Assembly (NCBI GenBank): GCA_023423895.1
Contig: JAFAER010000179.1
Location: 21,858 to 85,857 of the forward strand
Length of the DNA stretch: 64,000 bases
Direction: 5' to 3'
Source of the DNA: Pseudomonadota bacterium
Lineage (GTDB): Bacteria > Myxococcota_A > Polyangia > Polyangiales > Polyangiaceae
Shown here: positions 34,831 to 43,873 of the stretch, piece by piece
How the letters are laid out: each line of letters starts with the position of its first letter
How positions within the stretch are numbered: the first letter of the stretch is position 1
The notes under the pieces: model-generated
Told to the model about the DNA's origin: nothing
The model's input: only the letters and a program-made list of their open reading frames with translations
Database searches by the model: none
Position numbers and translations under genes: made by a program

Positions 34831-35496
34831 TGTCGGCTTGCCTTCCAGTTCCATCCCTCGTGGGGGAGGCCATTCGGAACGAGGACGACGCGACGGGTCC
34901 GCGCGCCTACGAGGCGCGGGCCGCAACGATGCCCTCGTCTCCCAGCGCTCGAAGGGGCGATGGCCTGCTTCGAGGACGCGGTGACGATCTGCCATCACCA
35001 CGCCGGGAGATCCGGTTGCGTGATTCGTGGCGAGGGCATCCTCCGCTGTTTCGTCGTTTGTCTACAAGCGCGGCAATGAATTTAGGAACGAGAGTGCAAG
35101 CGCCGGGAGCACATTCGAGCACCGAGATCGCGCATCGATCGGCGCGTGACTGATGGATCCCTCCCGCAAGATCGACGCGCCGATTCCGTGAGCCTGCATC
35201 TTTGCGTTGGTGCGCGTACTCGCCGGGAGGTGCCCACGATGATCGGATCACGCGCGATGACGAACCGCGAGGCGACCGCGCGCGCGTGACGCGATCGACG
35301 AGACGCGATCGAGCCCGACAAGCCCAGCGCTCATGGGCGCGAGAACGAGCTCACTCGCAGCGCGCGGCCTGCGGCGCGGCAATCGCGATCAGCGGCGAGC
35401 TCGCCTCGGCGTCGACGTCATCCGGTGCGTTCGCACCGCCGGATTTGCGAGCTCCGCACGCGACACGTCAGGCACCGATGTTGAAGGAGCCCGGGT
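34831..35496. other. Gene-free stretch of 666 bp
   Basis: This gap between the divergent GH5 gene and the phosphoribosyltransferase fusion gene contains only short Arg/Ala-rich frames that look like chance. It is somewhat AT-richer around 35040-35100. One inverted repeat, ATCGGCGCGT (35138-35147) with ACGCGCCGAT (35175-35184), has a 27-nt loop. A good ribosome site (GAAGGAG) occurs at the very end for the gene at 35497. It presumably holds promoters for both flanking genes, but I cannot point to a convincing one. Confidence 0.5.
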
Positions 35497-36912
35497 ATGA
35501 GCGCACGCAAGCTGTTCCTGAATCGTTCGGATGCCGGCCACAAGCTCGCCGCGCATCTCGGCGCATACCGTCGTGCTTCACCGGTCGTACTGGGTCTGCC
35601 GCGGGGCGGCGTTCCGGTCGCCTACGAGGTCGCTCGAGCGCTCGAAGCGCCGCTCGATGTCTGCGTCGTCCGCAAGCTCGGCGCGCCAGCGCAGCCCGAG
35701 CTCGGGATCGGCGCCGTCGCAGAGGACGGCACGATCTACGTCGACCGCGATATGGCCCGGCGCGTCGGCATCTCAGAGAAGGTTCTCGCGACCATGATCG
35801 ACGACAAGCGGGCTGCGATGGCCGGACAGGCGGCGCGCTATCGAGCCCAACATCCTCCGGTCGACGTCCGGAACAGAACGGTCATCGTCGTCGACGACGG
35901 TGTCGCGACCGGAGGGACGGCACGCGCGGCCCTCGAGACGCTACGCGAGCGCGGAGCCGGGACGATCGTGCTGGCGGTCCCGGTCGGCGCGTCGGAGACC
36001 CTGGACGAGCTGGCGGCAATCGCGGACGAGATCGTGTGCCTTCATCCCGAAGATGCATTCTACGCCGTGAGCCCCTGGTACGAGGACTTCTCGCCGACGA
36101 CCGACGACGATGTCGTCACGCTCCTCGAGCGCGCGCGAACGGAGCGCGCAGCCTCCACCCAACAGCGACACGACGCGCGCCCACCTCGACAATCCGACCG
36201 CGTACGCATCGCCGAACAACACGACGTCCGGATCCCCGTCCCCGACCGCGAGCTCGAAGGGCGGCTAGTCCTCCCGACGGATCCGCGCGGGCTCGTGATC
36301 GTCTCGTACGGAACAGGGCACGGAAGGCAAAGCCCCGAGACTCAGTTCATGACCACGGTCTTCGGCCAGGCGGGGCTCGCGTCTCTCGTCTTCGACCTTC
36401 TCACTCCGGAAGAGGAGCTCCTCGACGCGCAGACGGCGCATCTGCGGTTCGACATCCCGCTGCTCGCAGCGCGCCTCCTCGCCGCGACGGACTGGGCACG
36501 TACGCAGCCGGATGTGCGGGCGCTCGACATCGGCTACTTCGGCACCAGCACGGGTGCGGCAGCAGCGCTCGTCGCAGCGTCCAAGCGTGCGGACGTCGTT
36601 CACGCGATCGTCTCGCGAGGAGGGCGCCCCGACCTCGCGGAGGACGTGCTCGACGAGGTGAAAGCGCCGACGCTTCTTCTCGTGGGCGGACTCGATGCCG
36701 ACGTGTTGACGCTCAATCGAGAGAGCCTCTACTTCCTCGGCTGCGAGAAGCTGCTCGAGGTGGTCCCCGATGCGACGCATCTTTTCGAGGAGCCGGGAAC
36801 GCTCGACCGGGCCGCGCACTCCGCTGCGAAGTGGTTCGTCGACCACCTCGGAACGAACATCCAGCACGGCGACCGCCTGGGCCCGTCGAGCGCGGCGATG
36901 GCGTCCCGCTGA
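35497..36912 (+). CDS. Phosphoribosyltransferase fused to dienelactone-hydrolase-like alpha/beta hydrolase
   Basis: The 471-residue protein joins two enzymes. Residues about 5-210 form a type I phosphoribosyltransferase with the PRPP loop VIVVDDGVATGGT (about 127-139), plus LGLPRGGVPVAYEVA and PAQPELGIGAVAEDG near the start. Residues about 235-460 form an alpha/beta hydrolase of the dienelactone-hydrolase type, with the nucleophile elbow GTSTG near residue 350, LLLVGGLDADVL as the acid strand and DATHLFEEPG carrying the His. The fused form is known in bacteria, but its substrate is undetermined. GAAGGAG precedes the ATG. Both active-site motifs are intact. Confidence 0.9.
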   Translation: MSARKLFLNRSDAGHKLAAHLGAYRRASPVVLGLPRGGVPVAYEVARALEAPLDVCVVRKLGAPAQPELGIGAVAEDGTIYVDRDMARRVGISEKVLATMIDDKRAAMAGQAARYRAQHPPVDVRNRTVIVVDDGVATGGTARAALETLRERGAGTIVLAVPVGASETLDELAAIADEIVCLHPEDAFYAVSPWYEDFSPTTDDDVVTLLERARTERAASTQQRHDARPPRQSDRVRIAEQHDVRIPVPDRELEGRLVLPTDPRGLVIVSYGTGHGRQSPETQFMTTVFGQAGLASLVFDLLTPEEELLDAQTAHLRFDIPLLAARLLAATDWARTQPDVRALDIGYFGTSTGAAAALVAASKRADVVHAIVSRGGRPDLAEDVLDEVKAPTLLLVGGLDADVLTLNRESLYFLGCEKLLEVVPDATHLFEEPGTLDRAAHSAAKWFVDHLGTNIQHGDRLGPSSAAMASR

Positions 36913-36979
36913 GGGTCATGCCGACAAGACGATACGCGAACGCGATCGAGATGAAGGGGGCGCGAGCGGCTCGATGCAT

Positions 36980-36985
36980 TAAGCT
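36980..36985 (+). promoter_or_regulatory. Candidate -10 box (TAAGCT) for the GH44 gene
   Basis: TAAGCT ends 8 nt before the ATG at 36994, inside a locally AT-rich spot (GATGCATTAAGC). The same hexamer at the same distance occurs before the diiron gene at 61382. There is no Shine-Dalgarno between, so a leaderless message is likely. Confidence 0.55.
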
Positions 36986-36993
36986 GCCCGGCC

Positions 36994-38850
36994 ATGGGGA
37001 GGAGCCATCGTCGCGAGCGCGGGACGCCCGCGCCCAGGCACGTCGCAAGCGCGGCGCTCGGGATCGGGCTGCTCGGCGCCTTCGGGGCGGCCTGCGGCAA
37101 CGGTCCTGCGGCGGCGACCGGCATCACGGACGGAGGAGAGCCGATCGCGATCGAGGATGCCGCCGGAGGCCCGTCCTCCGACTCACCTCCTACGAGCTCG
37201 CGCCCGCCGGTGGGTGATCCGGATCCGTTCACGAGCGGAGAGGTCGATGTCGTCACGGTGATCCGCACGACCGAAGATCGGAGGCCGATCTCGCCGCTCA
37301 TCTACGGCATCAACTCCATCACGGCGACGACCTTCCCGCCGCCTGACGTCCTCGCGGGCATCACGTTCATCCGCCGCGGCGGCGACCGCGCGAACGCCTA
37401 CAACTGGGAGACGAACGTCTCGAATGGGTCGTTCTCGAACGAGTTCGGCAACGATCTCTATCTCGCCCAGGGGCTGCCGAACCCGAACACTCCGGCCGCC
37501 GTCGATCTCGCGCTCATCACGAAGAACCGTGCCGAAGGTCGCGGCACGATGGTCCCGTTCGTGCTGCACGAGTGGGTCGCCGGCCCGGTCGGCGGAAACA
37601 TCCCGTACGACGCGCCCGGCGGCTGGAACCGCGATGCGTTCTTCGAGCGAGTAGGTCTCGTGAAGCCGACGGCCTTCGCCGCGACGCCGGATCCGAACGA
37701 CGGCATCGTCTACACCGACGAGCACTTCGCGTTCATGCGCACCAAGCTCCCCGGTGACATCTATGCGCCAGGGCCGACGCAGGTGATGGTGGGCGTCGAC
37801 AACGAGCCCGACCTCTACGCCTTCAACTATCCGATGCTGCAAGGCGGCAGCGGTGCGCCGCTCTACGCCGACAACGGCGTCCAGATCGGGACACGCGTCA
37901 CCGGCACGGAGTTCACGGCGAAGTTCATCACGTTCGCGAAGCGCATCAAGACACTGTCACCGAGCGCCGCGATCGTCGGACCGAGCCACTACCACTTCGA
38001 CGGCTGGACGTCGTGGCATGCCTCGATGCCCGAGTACTCCGGCCTGGGCAAGTGGTACATGGACGACTTCCTCGCGACCGTGAGGGCCGAGAGCGATGTG
38101 TTCGGCAAACGCTTGCTCGATACGTGGGACTTTCACTGGTACCCGCAAACGCTCAGCAACGGCGTCTACGTCTGGGATCTCGACGACAGCGTGCGGACGC
38201 TCACGCCGACGGAGATCGAAGAGATCGTCCAGGGACCGAGGAGCTACTGGGACCACGACTACGACGAACGCTCGTGGATCACGAACGATCACCTCGGCGG
38301 GCCGGCATACATCCTCGAGCGGCTCCAGAAGCGGGTCGCCCTCGCCTACCCCGGGACGAGCCTCGGCGTCTCCGAATACTTCCCTGGTGGGTGCGCTCAC
38401 ATCTCGAGCGGCATCGGCGTGGCGGACTCTCTCGGGATCTTCGCGCGGATGGGCGTCCATCTCGCTGCCATGTGGCCGACGTGCAACCGGCTCGAATACG
38501 CGTTCGGCGCCCTCCAGCTCCTCCGCAATGCCGATGGCAAGAAGCTTCGCTTCGCGGACACCGTCGTTCGAGTCGAACATCCCGAGAAGGTCGAGACCTC
38601 CGTCTACGCCGGCAGCGACGACGGCAGACGCGTCACCGTCCTCGTCCTCAACAAGACGAACGCGAGCCGGCGCGTCGGACTACGGATGTTCCACACGGAA
38701 AAGCTCGCGGAGCTCGCCGTCTACCGGATCGACGCGGCCCACCCGAGCCCGCACCTCGCTCAGCACGACACGCTGACGAAGAAGAACGCGTATGCGTATG
38801 ATGCGCCGCCGATGAGCGCTGCGCTGCTCGTCTTCACCGCCGCTCCGTGA
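36994..38850 (+). CDS. GH44-family glycoside hydrolase lipoprotein
   Basis: The 618-residue protein has a basic N-terminus, a signal peptide and lipobox-like GAFGAAC (Cys about 34), and an acidic/Pro linker to about residue 75. The GH44 catalytic region follows: LIYGINS near 105, RRGGDRANAYNWE, acid/base E271 in DNEPD, TWDFHWYP, and nucleophile E461 in GVSEYFPGG. A C-terminal beta domain (about 520-618: VTVLVLNKTNASRRVGLRM) completes the family plan. GH44 enzymes are endo-beta-1,4-glucanases or xyloglucanases. It is followed 7 nt later by an acyltransferase gene on the same strand. TAAGCT lies 8 nt before the ATG. Confidence 0.92.
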   Translation: MGRSHRRERGTPAPRHVASAALGIGLLGAFGAACGNGPAAATGITDGGEPIAIEDAAGGPSSDSPPTSSRPPVGDPDPFTSGEVDVVTVIRTTEDRRPISPLIYGINSITATTFPPPDVLAGITFIRRGGDRANAYNWETNVSNGSFSNEFGNDLYLAQGLPNPNTPAAVDLALITKNRAEGRGTMVPFVLHEWVAGPVGGNIPYDAPGGWNRDAFFERVGLVKPTAFAATPDPNDGIVYTDEHFAFMRTKLPGDIYAPGPTQVMVGVDNEPDLYAFNYPMLQGGSGAPLYADNGVQIGTRVTGTEFTAKFITFAKRIKTLSPSAAIVGPSHYHFDGWTSWHASMPEYSGLGKWYMDDFLATVRAESDVFGKRLLDTWDFHWYPQTLSNGVYVWDLDDSVRTLTPTEIEEIVQGPRSYWDHDYDERSWITNDHLGGPAYILERLQKRVALAYPGTSLGVSEYFPGGCAHISSGIGVADSLGIFARMGVHLAAMWPTCNRLEYAFGALQLLRNADGKKLRFADTVVRVEHPEKVETSVYAGSDDGRRVTVLVLNKTNASRRVGLRMFHTEKLAELAVYRIDAAHPSPHLAQHDTLTKKNAYAYDAPPMSAALLVFTAAP

Positions 38851-38857
38851 ACCGCCC

Positions 38858-39973
38858 TTGAACCGCCCGAGCGCCGACGTGCGCCCTCACCATCCTTCGC
38901 TCGACGGCCTCCGTTGCCTCGCGATCCTGCCGATCATCTGGCATCACGTGACGCCGCGGCCGCTCGAGGGCGTCCTCGGGCGTGGGCCGCTCGGCGTCGA
39001 CCTCTTCTTCGCGGTCAGCGGGTTCCTGATCACGTCGCTGCTTCTCCATGAGCGCCGCTCGAGCGGAGAGGTCGCGCTCGGGAGGTTCTGGGTCCGACGA
39101 AGCCTCCGGATTTTCCCGCTCTACTACGTCGTGCTCTCCGCCTTCGCGCTGCACGCGCTCTTCGTCCGCGCGCCGGGCCCTGCGCGGGACCAGTTCCTCC
39201 AGAGCCTGCCCTACTACGCGACGTACACGTCCAACTGGTTCGTCCACGGCGCGTTCGACCATCCGATCGTGTTCGCGTTCGCGTGGTCGCTCGCCGCCGA
39301 GGAGCAGTTCTACCTTCTGTGGCCGCCGGTGCTGCGTTGGCTCCGTGGGACCTTCGGTCCAGCGCTCGTCATGTTCACGCTCGTGGCGCTCGACCAGGCC
39401 GCCGAACGTGGATGGCTCGCCCTCGCGGGTGACGGCCTCGTGCTCCGGATCATCCGCAGCTTCGCGACCCCCATTGGTCTCGGGGCGCTCCTCGCGATCG
39501 CGCTCGAATCGCCGCGCGTCGCGCCGCTCGTCCGCGCCGTGCTCGGCCGACGATGGTCTTCCGCGGTCGCGCTCGCCGTGGTGGCCCTCGCAGCGGTGTT
39601 GCCGTGGCCGGTCTTTCCGACCCACGTCGCGATGACGGCGCTCGTCGGCGCATGCGTGCTCCGCAAGGATCACCTGCTCGCGCCCGTGCTCGAGAACCGC
39701 ATCGTCCGTCACATCGGGACCGTGAGCTACGGCATCTATTTGCTCAACATCCCGGTCGTGACCGCGTGCCGGAACGTCGTCACCGACGACCTCCTCCTCC
39801 TCTTCGTCGTGTCGACCGGAGCTTGCGTATTCGTGGCGACCGCGACGTACCGCTTCGTGGAGCTGCCGTTCCTCCGACTGCGGGACCGCTTCCGGCCGCG
39901 GAGCATCGTGCCATCTCGGACGGCGCGGGCGACCATCAGCGAGCCACCGCCCCGCGTCCGCGAAGCGGCATAG
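38858..39973 (+). CDS. Acyltransferase 3 family membrane protein (OafA/YrhL type)
   Basis: The 371-residue protein has about ten hydrophobic segments and the family hallmarks near the start: PSLDGLRCLAILPIIWHH (catalytic His pair region) and GPLGVDLFFAVSGFLITSLLL. WSLAAEEQFYLLWP and the late SYGIYLLNIPVV/FRFVELPFLRLR-like block complete the match. Such enzymes transfer acyl groups to sugars of envelope polysaccharides. The first possible start is a TTG; a GTG at 38879 (giving MRPHHPSLDG) is equally plausible because the conserved region starts just after it. It lies 7 nt after the GH44 gene and may be co-transcribed, though a functional link is not obvious. Confidence 0.9.
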   Translation: MNRPSADVRPHHPSLDGLRCLAILPIIWHHVTPRPLEGVLGRGPLGVDLFFAVSGFLITSLLLHERRSSGEVALGRFWVRRSLRIFPLYYVVLSAFALHALFVRAPGPARDQFLQSLPYYATYTSNWFVHGAFDHPIVFAFAWSLAAEEQFYLLWPPVLRWLRGTFGPALVMFTLVALDQAAERGWLALAGDGLVLRIIRSFATPIGLGALLAIALESPRVAPLVRAVLGRRWSSAVALAVVALAAVLPWPVFPTHVAMTALVGACVLRKDHLLAPVLENRIVRHIGTVSYGIYLLNIPVVTACRNVVTDDLLLLFVVSTGACVFVATATYRFVELPFLRLRDRFRPRSIVPSRTARATISEPPPRVREAA

Positions 39974-39987
39974 GCCCGAGCGTCAGA

Positions 39988-40545
39988 TTACTTCTGGCGC
40001 AACGTCTTCATCGCGCCACCCCACGCGACGACCTGATCGAGCATGGTGGTGACCTTCTGCTCGTGGCTCGGATTGGGCGTGAACGTCGTCCAGTTCTCGA
40101 AGTCCGTCGAGAGGGAAAGCATCACCTGCGCGCGAACGTCGGCGACCATGATCTCGCCCATCACGAGCCGGAGCGCTTCGACGGACCGAACGCCGCTCGC
40201 GCTGCCATAGCTCACGAAGCCGGCCGCCTTGTTGTTCCACTCCTTGAAGAGGAAGTCGATCGCGTTCTTGAGCGCGCCCGGGATGCCGTGGTTGTACTCG
40301 GGCGTCACGAAGACGAACGCGTCGAAGGAGTCGATCTTCGCGCTCCACGCCTTGGTGTGCTCCTTCGTGTACTTCCCCAACGACGGGGGGGTGGGCTCGT
40401 CGAGCAGCGGCAGGTTGAAGGCCGCGATGTCGACGATCTCGAATTCGGCGTCCGTCCGCTTCTTGGCGATCTCGTACACCCACTTCGCGACCGCCTCGGC
40501 CTTTCGCCCGGGACGGGTGCTCCCCACGATGATCCCGACCTTCAT
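39988..40545 (-). CDS. NADPH-dependent FMN reductase
   Basis: The 185-residue flavodoxin-fold protein starts MKVGIIVGSTRPGRKAEAVA, the phosphate-binding loop that grips FMN. It also has FDAFVFVTPEYNHGIPGALKNAIDFL, the second FMN-contacting block with the diagnostic PEYNHGIPG. This matches NAD(P)H-dependent FMN or quinone reductases of the SsuE/ArsH/chromate-reductase group; which acceptor is used is not visible. GGAGGTGAG directly before the ATG settles the start within a longer frame. It is convergent with the acyltransferase gene (14 nt apart). Confidence 0.94.
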   Translation of the reverse strand: MKVGIIVGSTRPGRKAEAVAKWVYEIAKKRTDAEFEIVDIAAFNLPLLDEPTPPSLGKYTKEHTKAWSAKIDSFDAFVFVTPEYNHGIPGALKNAIDFLFKEWNNKAAGFVSYGSASGVRSVEALRLVMGEIMVADVRAQVMLSLSTDFENWTTFTPNPSHEQKVTTMLDQVVAWGGAMKTLRQK

Positions 40546-40732
40546 ACTCACCTCCATCGGAGCATGTTGGGCCCCGCGCTGCCCCATGTCACTGCGGTCA
40601 ATCGCGTCATCGCGCGGCGGTCGACGAGCTGGCGGAGCGCGCGCAGGACTCGCGGCGAGCTCCGCTAGGGACGCCTCGCTCAGATGTCACGACGCAGCAA
40701 CAGTTCGACGTGTAGCCTCGTCGATCGGGCCG

Positions 40733-41506
40733 ATGCCATCCGACGACGATCAGGACATGAAGGCGCGACGCGACCGTGCGCAGGAGCTCCTCGCGCAGGA
40801 CCACTTCCAGGCGCTCGGCGTCGCGAGGACGGCGCCTCCCGAAGAGATCCAGCGAGCCTTCTTCGAGGTCGCCAAGGCATGGCATCCGGACCGCGTCCCT
40901 CGTGGGCTCGAGGAGCTGAAGCCGCTCTTCGCCCAGGTGTTCGGACGCCTCGACGTCGCTCGCGCCACGCTGACCGATCCGGCGCGCCGCGCGCGCTACA
41001 TCGAAGAGCTGTCGCGCCCGGCGCGGCGCGCGGCTCCAGCCGATACCGCCGCTGCCGAGGCGGGTGTGGAGCTGAAGAAAGCCGAGGCGCTGCTCAAGAA
41101 GAACGACGTCACCACGGCGGAGCGCCACCTTCGGCGCGCGGTTCAGCTCGCCCCGGCGCTCGTCGAGCCGCACGCGTTGCTCATCTGGCTCCAGGCCAAG
41201 CCGGCGAGCACCATGGAAGAGGTGAAGAAGCTCGTCGGCGATTTCGACGCGCTCATCGCACGCGATGACTCGTCCGCCCGCGCTCGCTTCTTCCGAGGAC
41301 AACTCCGAAAGCGGCTCGGCCTCGACAAGGAGGCCAATGCCGACTTCGTGCGCGCGTGCGAGCTCGACCCGAGCCACATCGACGCGCAGCGAGAGGTCCG
41401 GCTCCATCGGATGCGCGCGGAGAAGACCGCACCATCACGAACGAACGACGTCGCTTCGGGCGGAGAAGGCGTAGGCGGATTTTTTCGCAAGCTCTTCAAG
41501 CGGTGA
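40733..41506 (+). CDS. J-domain protein with C-terminal TPR-like helices
   Basis: The 257-residue protein has a J domain at residues about 20-75 (DHFQALGVARTAPPEEIQRAFFEVAKAWHPD) with the Hsp70-activating HPD at 51-53. After an Ala/Pro linker come helical repeats like TPR (about 98-210: ELKKAEALLKKNDVTTAERHLRRAVQLAP, DEANADFVRACELDP-like) and a short aromatic/basic tail (GGFFRKLFKR). It would recruit DnaK to a client held by the TPR part. The start is an ATG 14 nt after TAGCCT, a possible -10. The long upstream extension of the frame overlaps the opposite-strand reductase gene and is discounted. Confidence 0.9.
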   Translation: MPSDDDQDMKARRDRAQELLAQDHFQALGVARTAPPEEIQRAFFEVAKAWHPDRVPRGLEELKPLFAQVFGRLDVARATLTDPARRARYIEELSRPARRAAPADTAAAEAGVELKKAEALLKKNDVTTAERHLRRAVQLAPALVEPHALLIWLQAKPASTMEEVKKLVGDFDALIARDDSSARARFFRGQLRKRLGLDKEANADFVRACELDPSHIDAQREVRLHRMRAEKTAPSRTNDVASGGEGVGGFFRKLFKR

Positions 41507-41554
41507 CGTCGACGGGCGACGCGGAACCATTCTGCGTCACGCCGCCGTGACCGC

Positions 41555-41560
41555 TACGCT
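41555..41560 (+). promoter_or_regulatory. Candidate -10 box (TACGCT) for the metallophosphoesterase gene
   Basis: TACGCT ends 9 nt before the GTG start at 41570. It lies in the 63-nt gap after the J-domain gene. No -35 of note and no Shine-Dalgarno are seen. Confidence 0.4.
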
Positions 41561-41569
41561 GAAGCGGTC

Positions 41570-42793
41570 GTGTCCACGTCGACCTTCACTCGCGTGAGCA
41601 GCCGCGGCGCGCCGGACCGCCTGGTCGCATTGTTCAGTGACATCGAGATGGGCGCCGGCGGCCCTTACGACGACTTCCCCCGCTCGGACTTCCTGGCGGA
41701 GGTGATCCGGGGCTACGGCCGCGACCCGTATCGCTGGCTCGCAACCGATCTCGTGTTCAACGGCGACACGTTCGATCTCCTGAAGACCAGCTACCGCGAC
41801 GGCTTCACCCATCACATCACGCGCGACGTCGCGATCGGGAAGATGGACCGCATCGCCGCGGCGCACGGCGACTTCTTCGATCAGCTCCACGAGTTCCTCC
41901 GGGACGATCCGGAGCGACGGCGCGTCTTCTTCGTCGCCGGCAACCACGACATGGAGCTGTTCTTCCCCGAGGTGCAGGCGCTTATCCGCGAGCGCATCGG
42001 CTCGTCGTCGGACAACGTCCGCTTCCCGGGGATGTCTCTGTCGCTCGGACGGATGCACGTCGAGCACGGCTCACAGTTGGACGATCTGTTCTTCGTCGAT
42101 CCCGACAAGCCATTCATCCATCGCCGGGACGGCGAGGTCCTGCTGAACCTGAGCTGGGCGGCCGTCGCGCTGCTCGACGTCGCGATCCCGCTGCAGCCGC
42201 TCCTCTACCATCACGATCGACTCAAGCCGCGCGAGGTCGTCCTCGAGTTGATCCCGGAAGCGAAGGAGCTGCTCACGAGCGAGTTCTGGACGTACTGGAC
42301 GCGGAGGTACTGGCGCGACCTCTGGGCCGGAGACGACCCGCTGAAGACCGTGAGCTGGACGATGCTGAAAGAGCTCGTTCGAAGGCTCGTCTCCTGGGAC
42401 GTCGACGTCGAAATGGGAGACGACCTGCAGCGGCGAATGGTGAAGAGCGACAAGTTCGATCTCTACCTCGTCGGCCATCAGCACGAGCCCGGGTGGTGGA
42501 GCCACGGCAGCCGCAAGGTGCTCCGCACCGGATGTATGCGCGACGAGTTCATGTTGAGCGAACGTGGTGCCGTCCAGACGCCGATCAACAAGACGTGGGC
42601 CGAGGTCTACATGGCAGGGCCGGAGGTCGTTCGGTCACACCTCGTCGAGGTGCCCGCGCCCGAGCGACCACGCTGGACGATGCCAGCTTCGATCTTCGAA
42701 TGCGTCCCCGAGCTCCGTGCGCGCCTCGCGAAGGTCCGTGAAGGCGACAAGGCGGCACAGGCCGCTCAGGAGCTCCAGGAACGTCGCCAGTGA
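41570..42793 (+). CDS. Calcineurin-like metallophosphoesterase
   Basis: The 407-residue protein has metallophosphoesterase motifs: SDIEMG (D24, with E26 where DxH is normal), FNGD (D66), GNHDME (N125-H126-D127), VEHGSQLD, and GHQHEPGWW. This pattern is closest to UDP-2,3-diacylglucosamine pyrophosphatase (LpxH-like) and related phosphoesterases, but the protein is about 170 residues longer. The extra part is a helical insertion after the first domain (FWTYWTRRYWRDLWAG). The change of the first His ligand to Glu makes the usual substrate doubtful. The start is a GTG 9 nt after TACGCT. Confidence 0.88.
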   Translation: MSTSTFTRVSSRGAPDRLVALFSDIEMGAGGPYDDFPRSDFLAEVIRGYGRDPYRWLATDLVFNGDTFDLLKTSYRDGFTHHITRDVAIGKMDRIAAAHGDFFDQLHEFLRDDPERRRVFFVAGNHDMELFFPEVQALIRERIGSSSDNVRFPGMSLSLGRMHVEHGSQLDDLFFVDPDKPFIHRRDGEVLLNLSWAAVALLDVAIPLQPLLYHHDRLKPREVVLELIPEAKELLTSEFWTYWTRRYWRDLWAGDDPLKTVSWTMLKELVRRLVSWDVDVEMGDDLQRRMVKSDKFDLYLVGHQHEPGWWSHGSRKVLRTGCMRDEFMLSERGAVQTPINKTWAEVYMAGPEVVRSHLVEVPAPERPRWTMPASIFECVPELRARLAKVREGDKAAQAAQELQERRQ

Positions 42794-42821
42794 CGCGCAC
42801 CTTCGCGAACGGGCCTTCGCG

Positions 42822-43799
42822 TCACGTCGCTCGCGAAGACAGGCTCGCGCGGTCGTGCTTCGCGTCGAGATCGAGCGTCGGCCCGAGCGGCACGACGCGG
42901 TGCGGATTCACCGTCGTCTGGCTCCAGTAGTAGTGCACCTTGATGTGCTCGAGGTCGCACGTCTTCCTGACGGCAGGCATCTGGTAGACGTCGCGGACGA
43001 ATCCCCAGATGTTCGGGTAGTCCTGCAGCCGACGAAGGTTGCACTTGAAGTGGCTGTAGTAGACGGGCTCGAACCGAATCGACGTCGTGAAGAACGCGAT
43101 GTCGGCCTCCGTGAAGACGTCGCCACAGAGGAAACGCTGCCGACCGAGGATCGCCTCGTAACGATCGAGGGTCGCGAAGATGTCTCGGCACGCATCCTCG
43201 TACGCGTCCTGCTTCGTCGCGAAGCCGGCCCGGTACACGCCGTTGTTGTACGGCTCGTAGATGTCGTCGAGCACGGCGTCGATCTTCGAGCGGAGCTCCG
43301 GCGGGGCGAGCGGCGTCTTGTTCTCCGCGAGCGCATCGAACGCCGTGTCGAGCATCCGCATGACCTCACGCGACTCGTTGTTGACGATGGTGTTCTTCTT
43401 CTTGTCCCAGAGGACCGGCACCGTCACGCGCCCGGTGTAACGGGGCTCGGCGCGCAGGTAGATCTCGCGGAGCAGCTTCGCGCCCAGGAGCGGATCGTCC
43501 TCACCCGCACCACCGAACGTCCAGCCGTCGTCGCCCATCTTCGGGTCGACGATGGTGACGCCGATGGCGTTCTCCAGCCCTCGAACCGACCGCGTGATGA
43601 GCGCTCGGTGAGCCCAGGGGCATGCGTACGAGGCATAGAGGTGGTAGCGCCCAGGCTCGACCTCGAAGCCGTCCTTGCTGCCGGATGCTCCCACCAGAGC
43701 GCGAAACTTCGTCTGCGGCCGTTTGAACGCGCCGCGTTCGTCGGGGTCGTACCAACCTACTTTCCACTCTCCGTCGACGAGCTGTCCCATGATGTCCAT
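42822..43799 (-). CDS. Glutathionyl-hydroquinone reductase-like glutathione S-transferase
   Basis: The 325-residue protein matches the xi-class (ECM4/YqjG-like) family: MGQLVDGEWKVGWYDPDERGAFKR at the start, SYACPWAHRALI with the reactive Cys about residue 60, EPRYTGRVTVPVLWDKKKNTIVNNES, and the helical domain with RFLCGDVFTEADIAFFTT. These enzymes remove glutathione from glutathionyl-hydroquinones and are about 310-330 residues long, as here. A GAGG motif precedes the ATG at 43799; a Met three codons later is the alternative. It is convergent with the metallophosphoesterase gene (28 nt). Confidence 0.94.
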   Translation of the reverse strand: MDIMGQLVDGEWKVGWYDPDERGAFKRPQTKFRALVGASGSKDGFEVEPGRYHLYASYACPWAHRALITRSVRGLENAIGVTIVDPKMGDDGWTFGGAGEDDPLLGAKLLREIYLRAEPRYTGRVTVPVLWDKKKNTIVNNESREVMRMLDTAFDALAENKTPLAPPELRSKIDAVLDDIYEPYNNGVYRAGFATKQDAYEDACRDIFATLDRYEAILGRQRFLCGDVFTEADIAFFTTSIRFEPVYYSHFKCNLRRLQDYPNIWGFVRDVYQMPAVRKTCDLEHIKVHYYWSQTTVNPHRVVPLGPTLDLDAKHDRASLSSRAT

Positions 43800-43860
43800 C
43801 TACCTCTTCGCTTCTGCGCGGCGATGAGCGTCTTGCCACACCCCGCACCGAGGCGACTGC

Positions 43861-43866
43861 TACGAT
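43861..43866 (+). promoter_or_regulatory. Candidate -10 box (TACGAT) for the proline-rich lipoprotein
   Basis: TACGAT ends 7 nt before the ATG at 43874. The box overlaps an earlier in-frame ATG (43865), which argues that the later ATG is the true start and the message leaderless. The same hexamer occurs 8 nt before the Rieske gene start. Confidence 0.55.
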
Positions 43867-43873
43867 GCCACGG

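Noticed and set aside
35138..35184. Inverted repeat ATCGGCGCGT...ACGCGCCGAT as a terminator
   Set aside because: The loop is 27 nt, there is no U-tract, and it lies in the middle of a gap away from any gene end. Such 10-bp repeats are not rare at this GC content.
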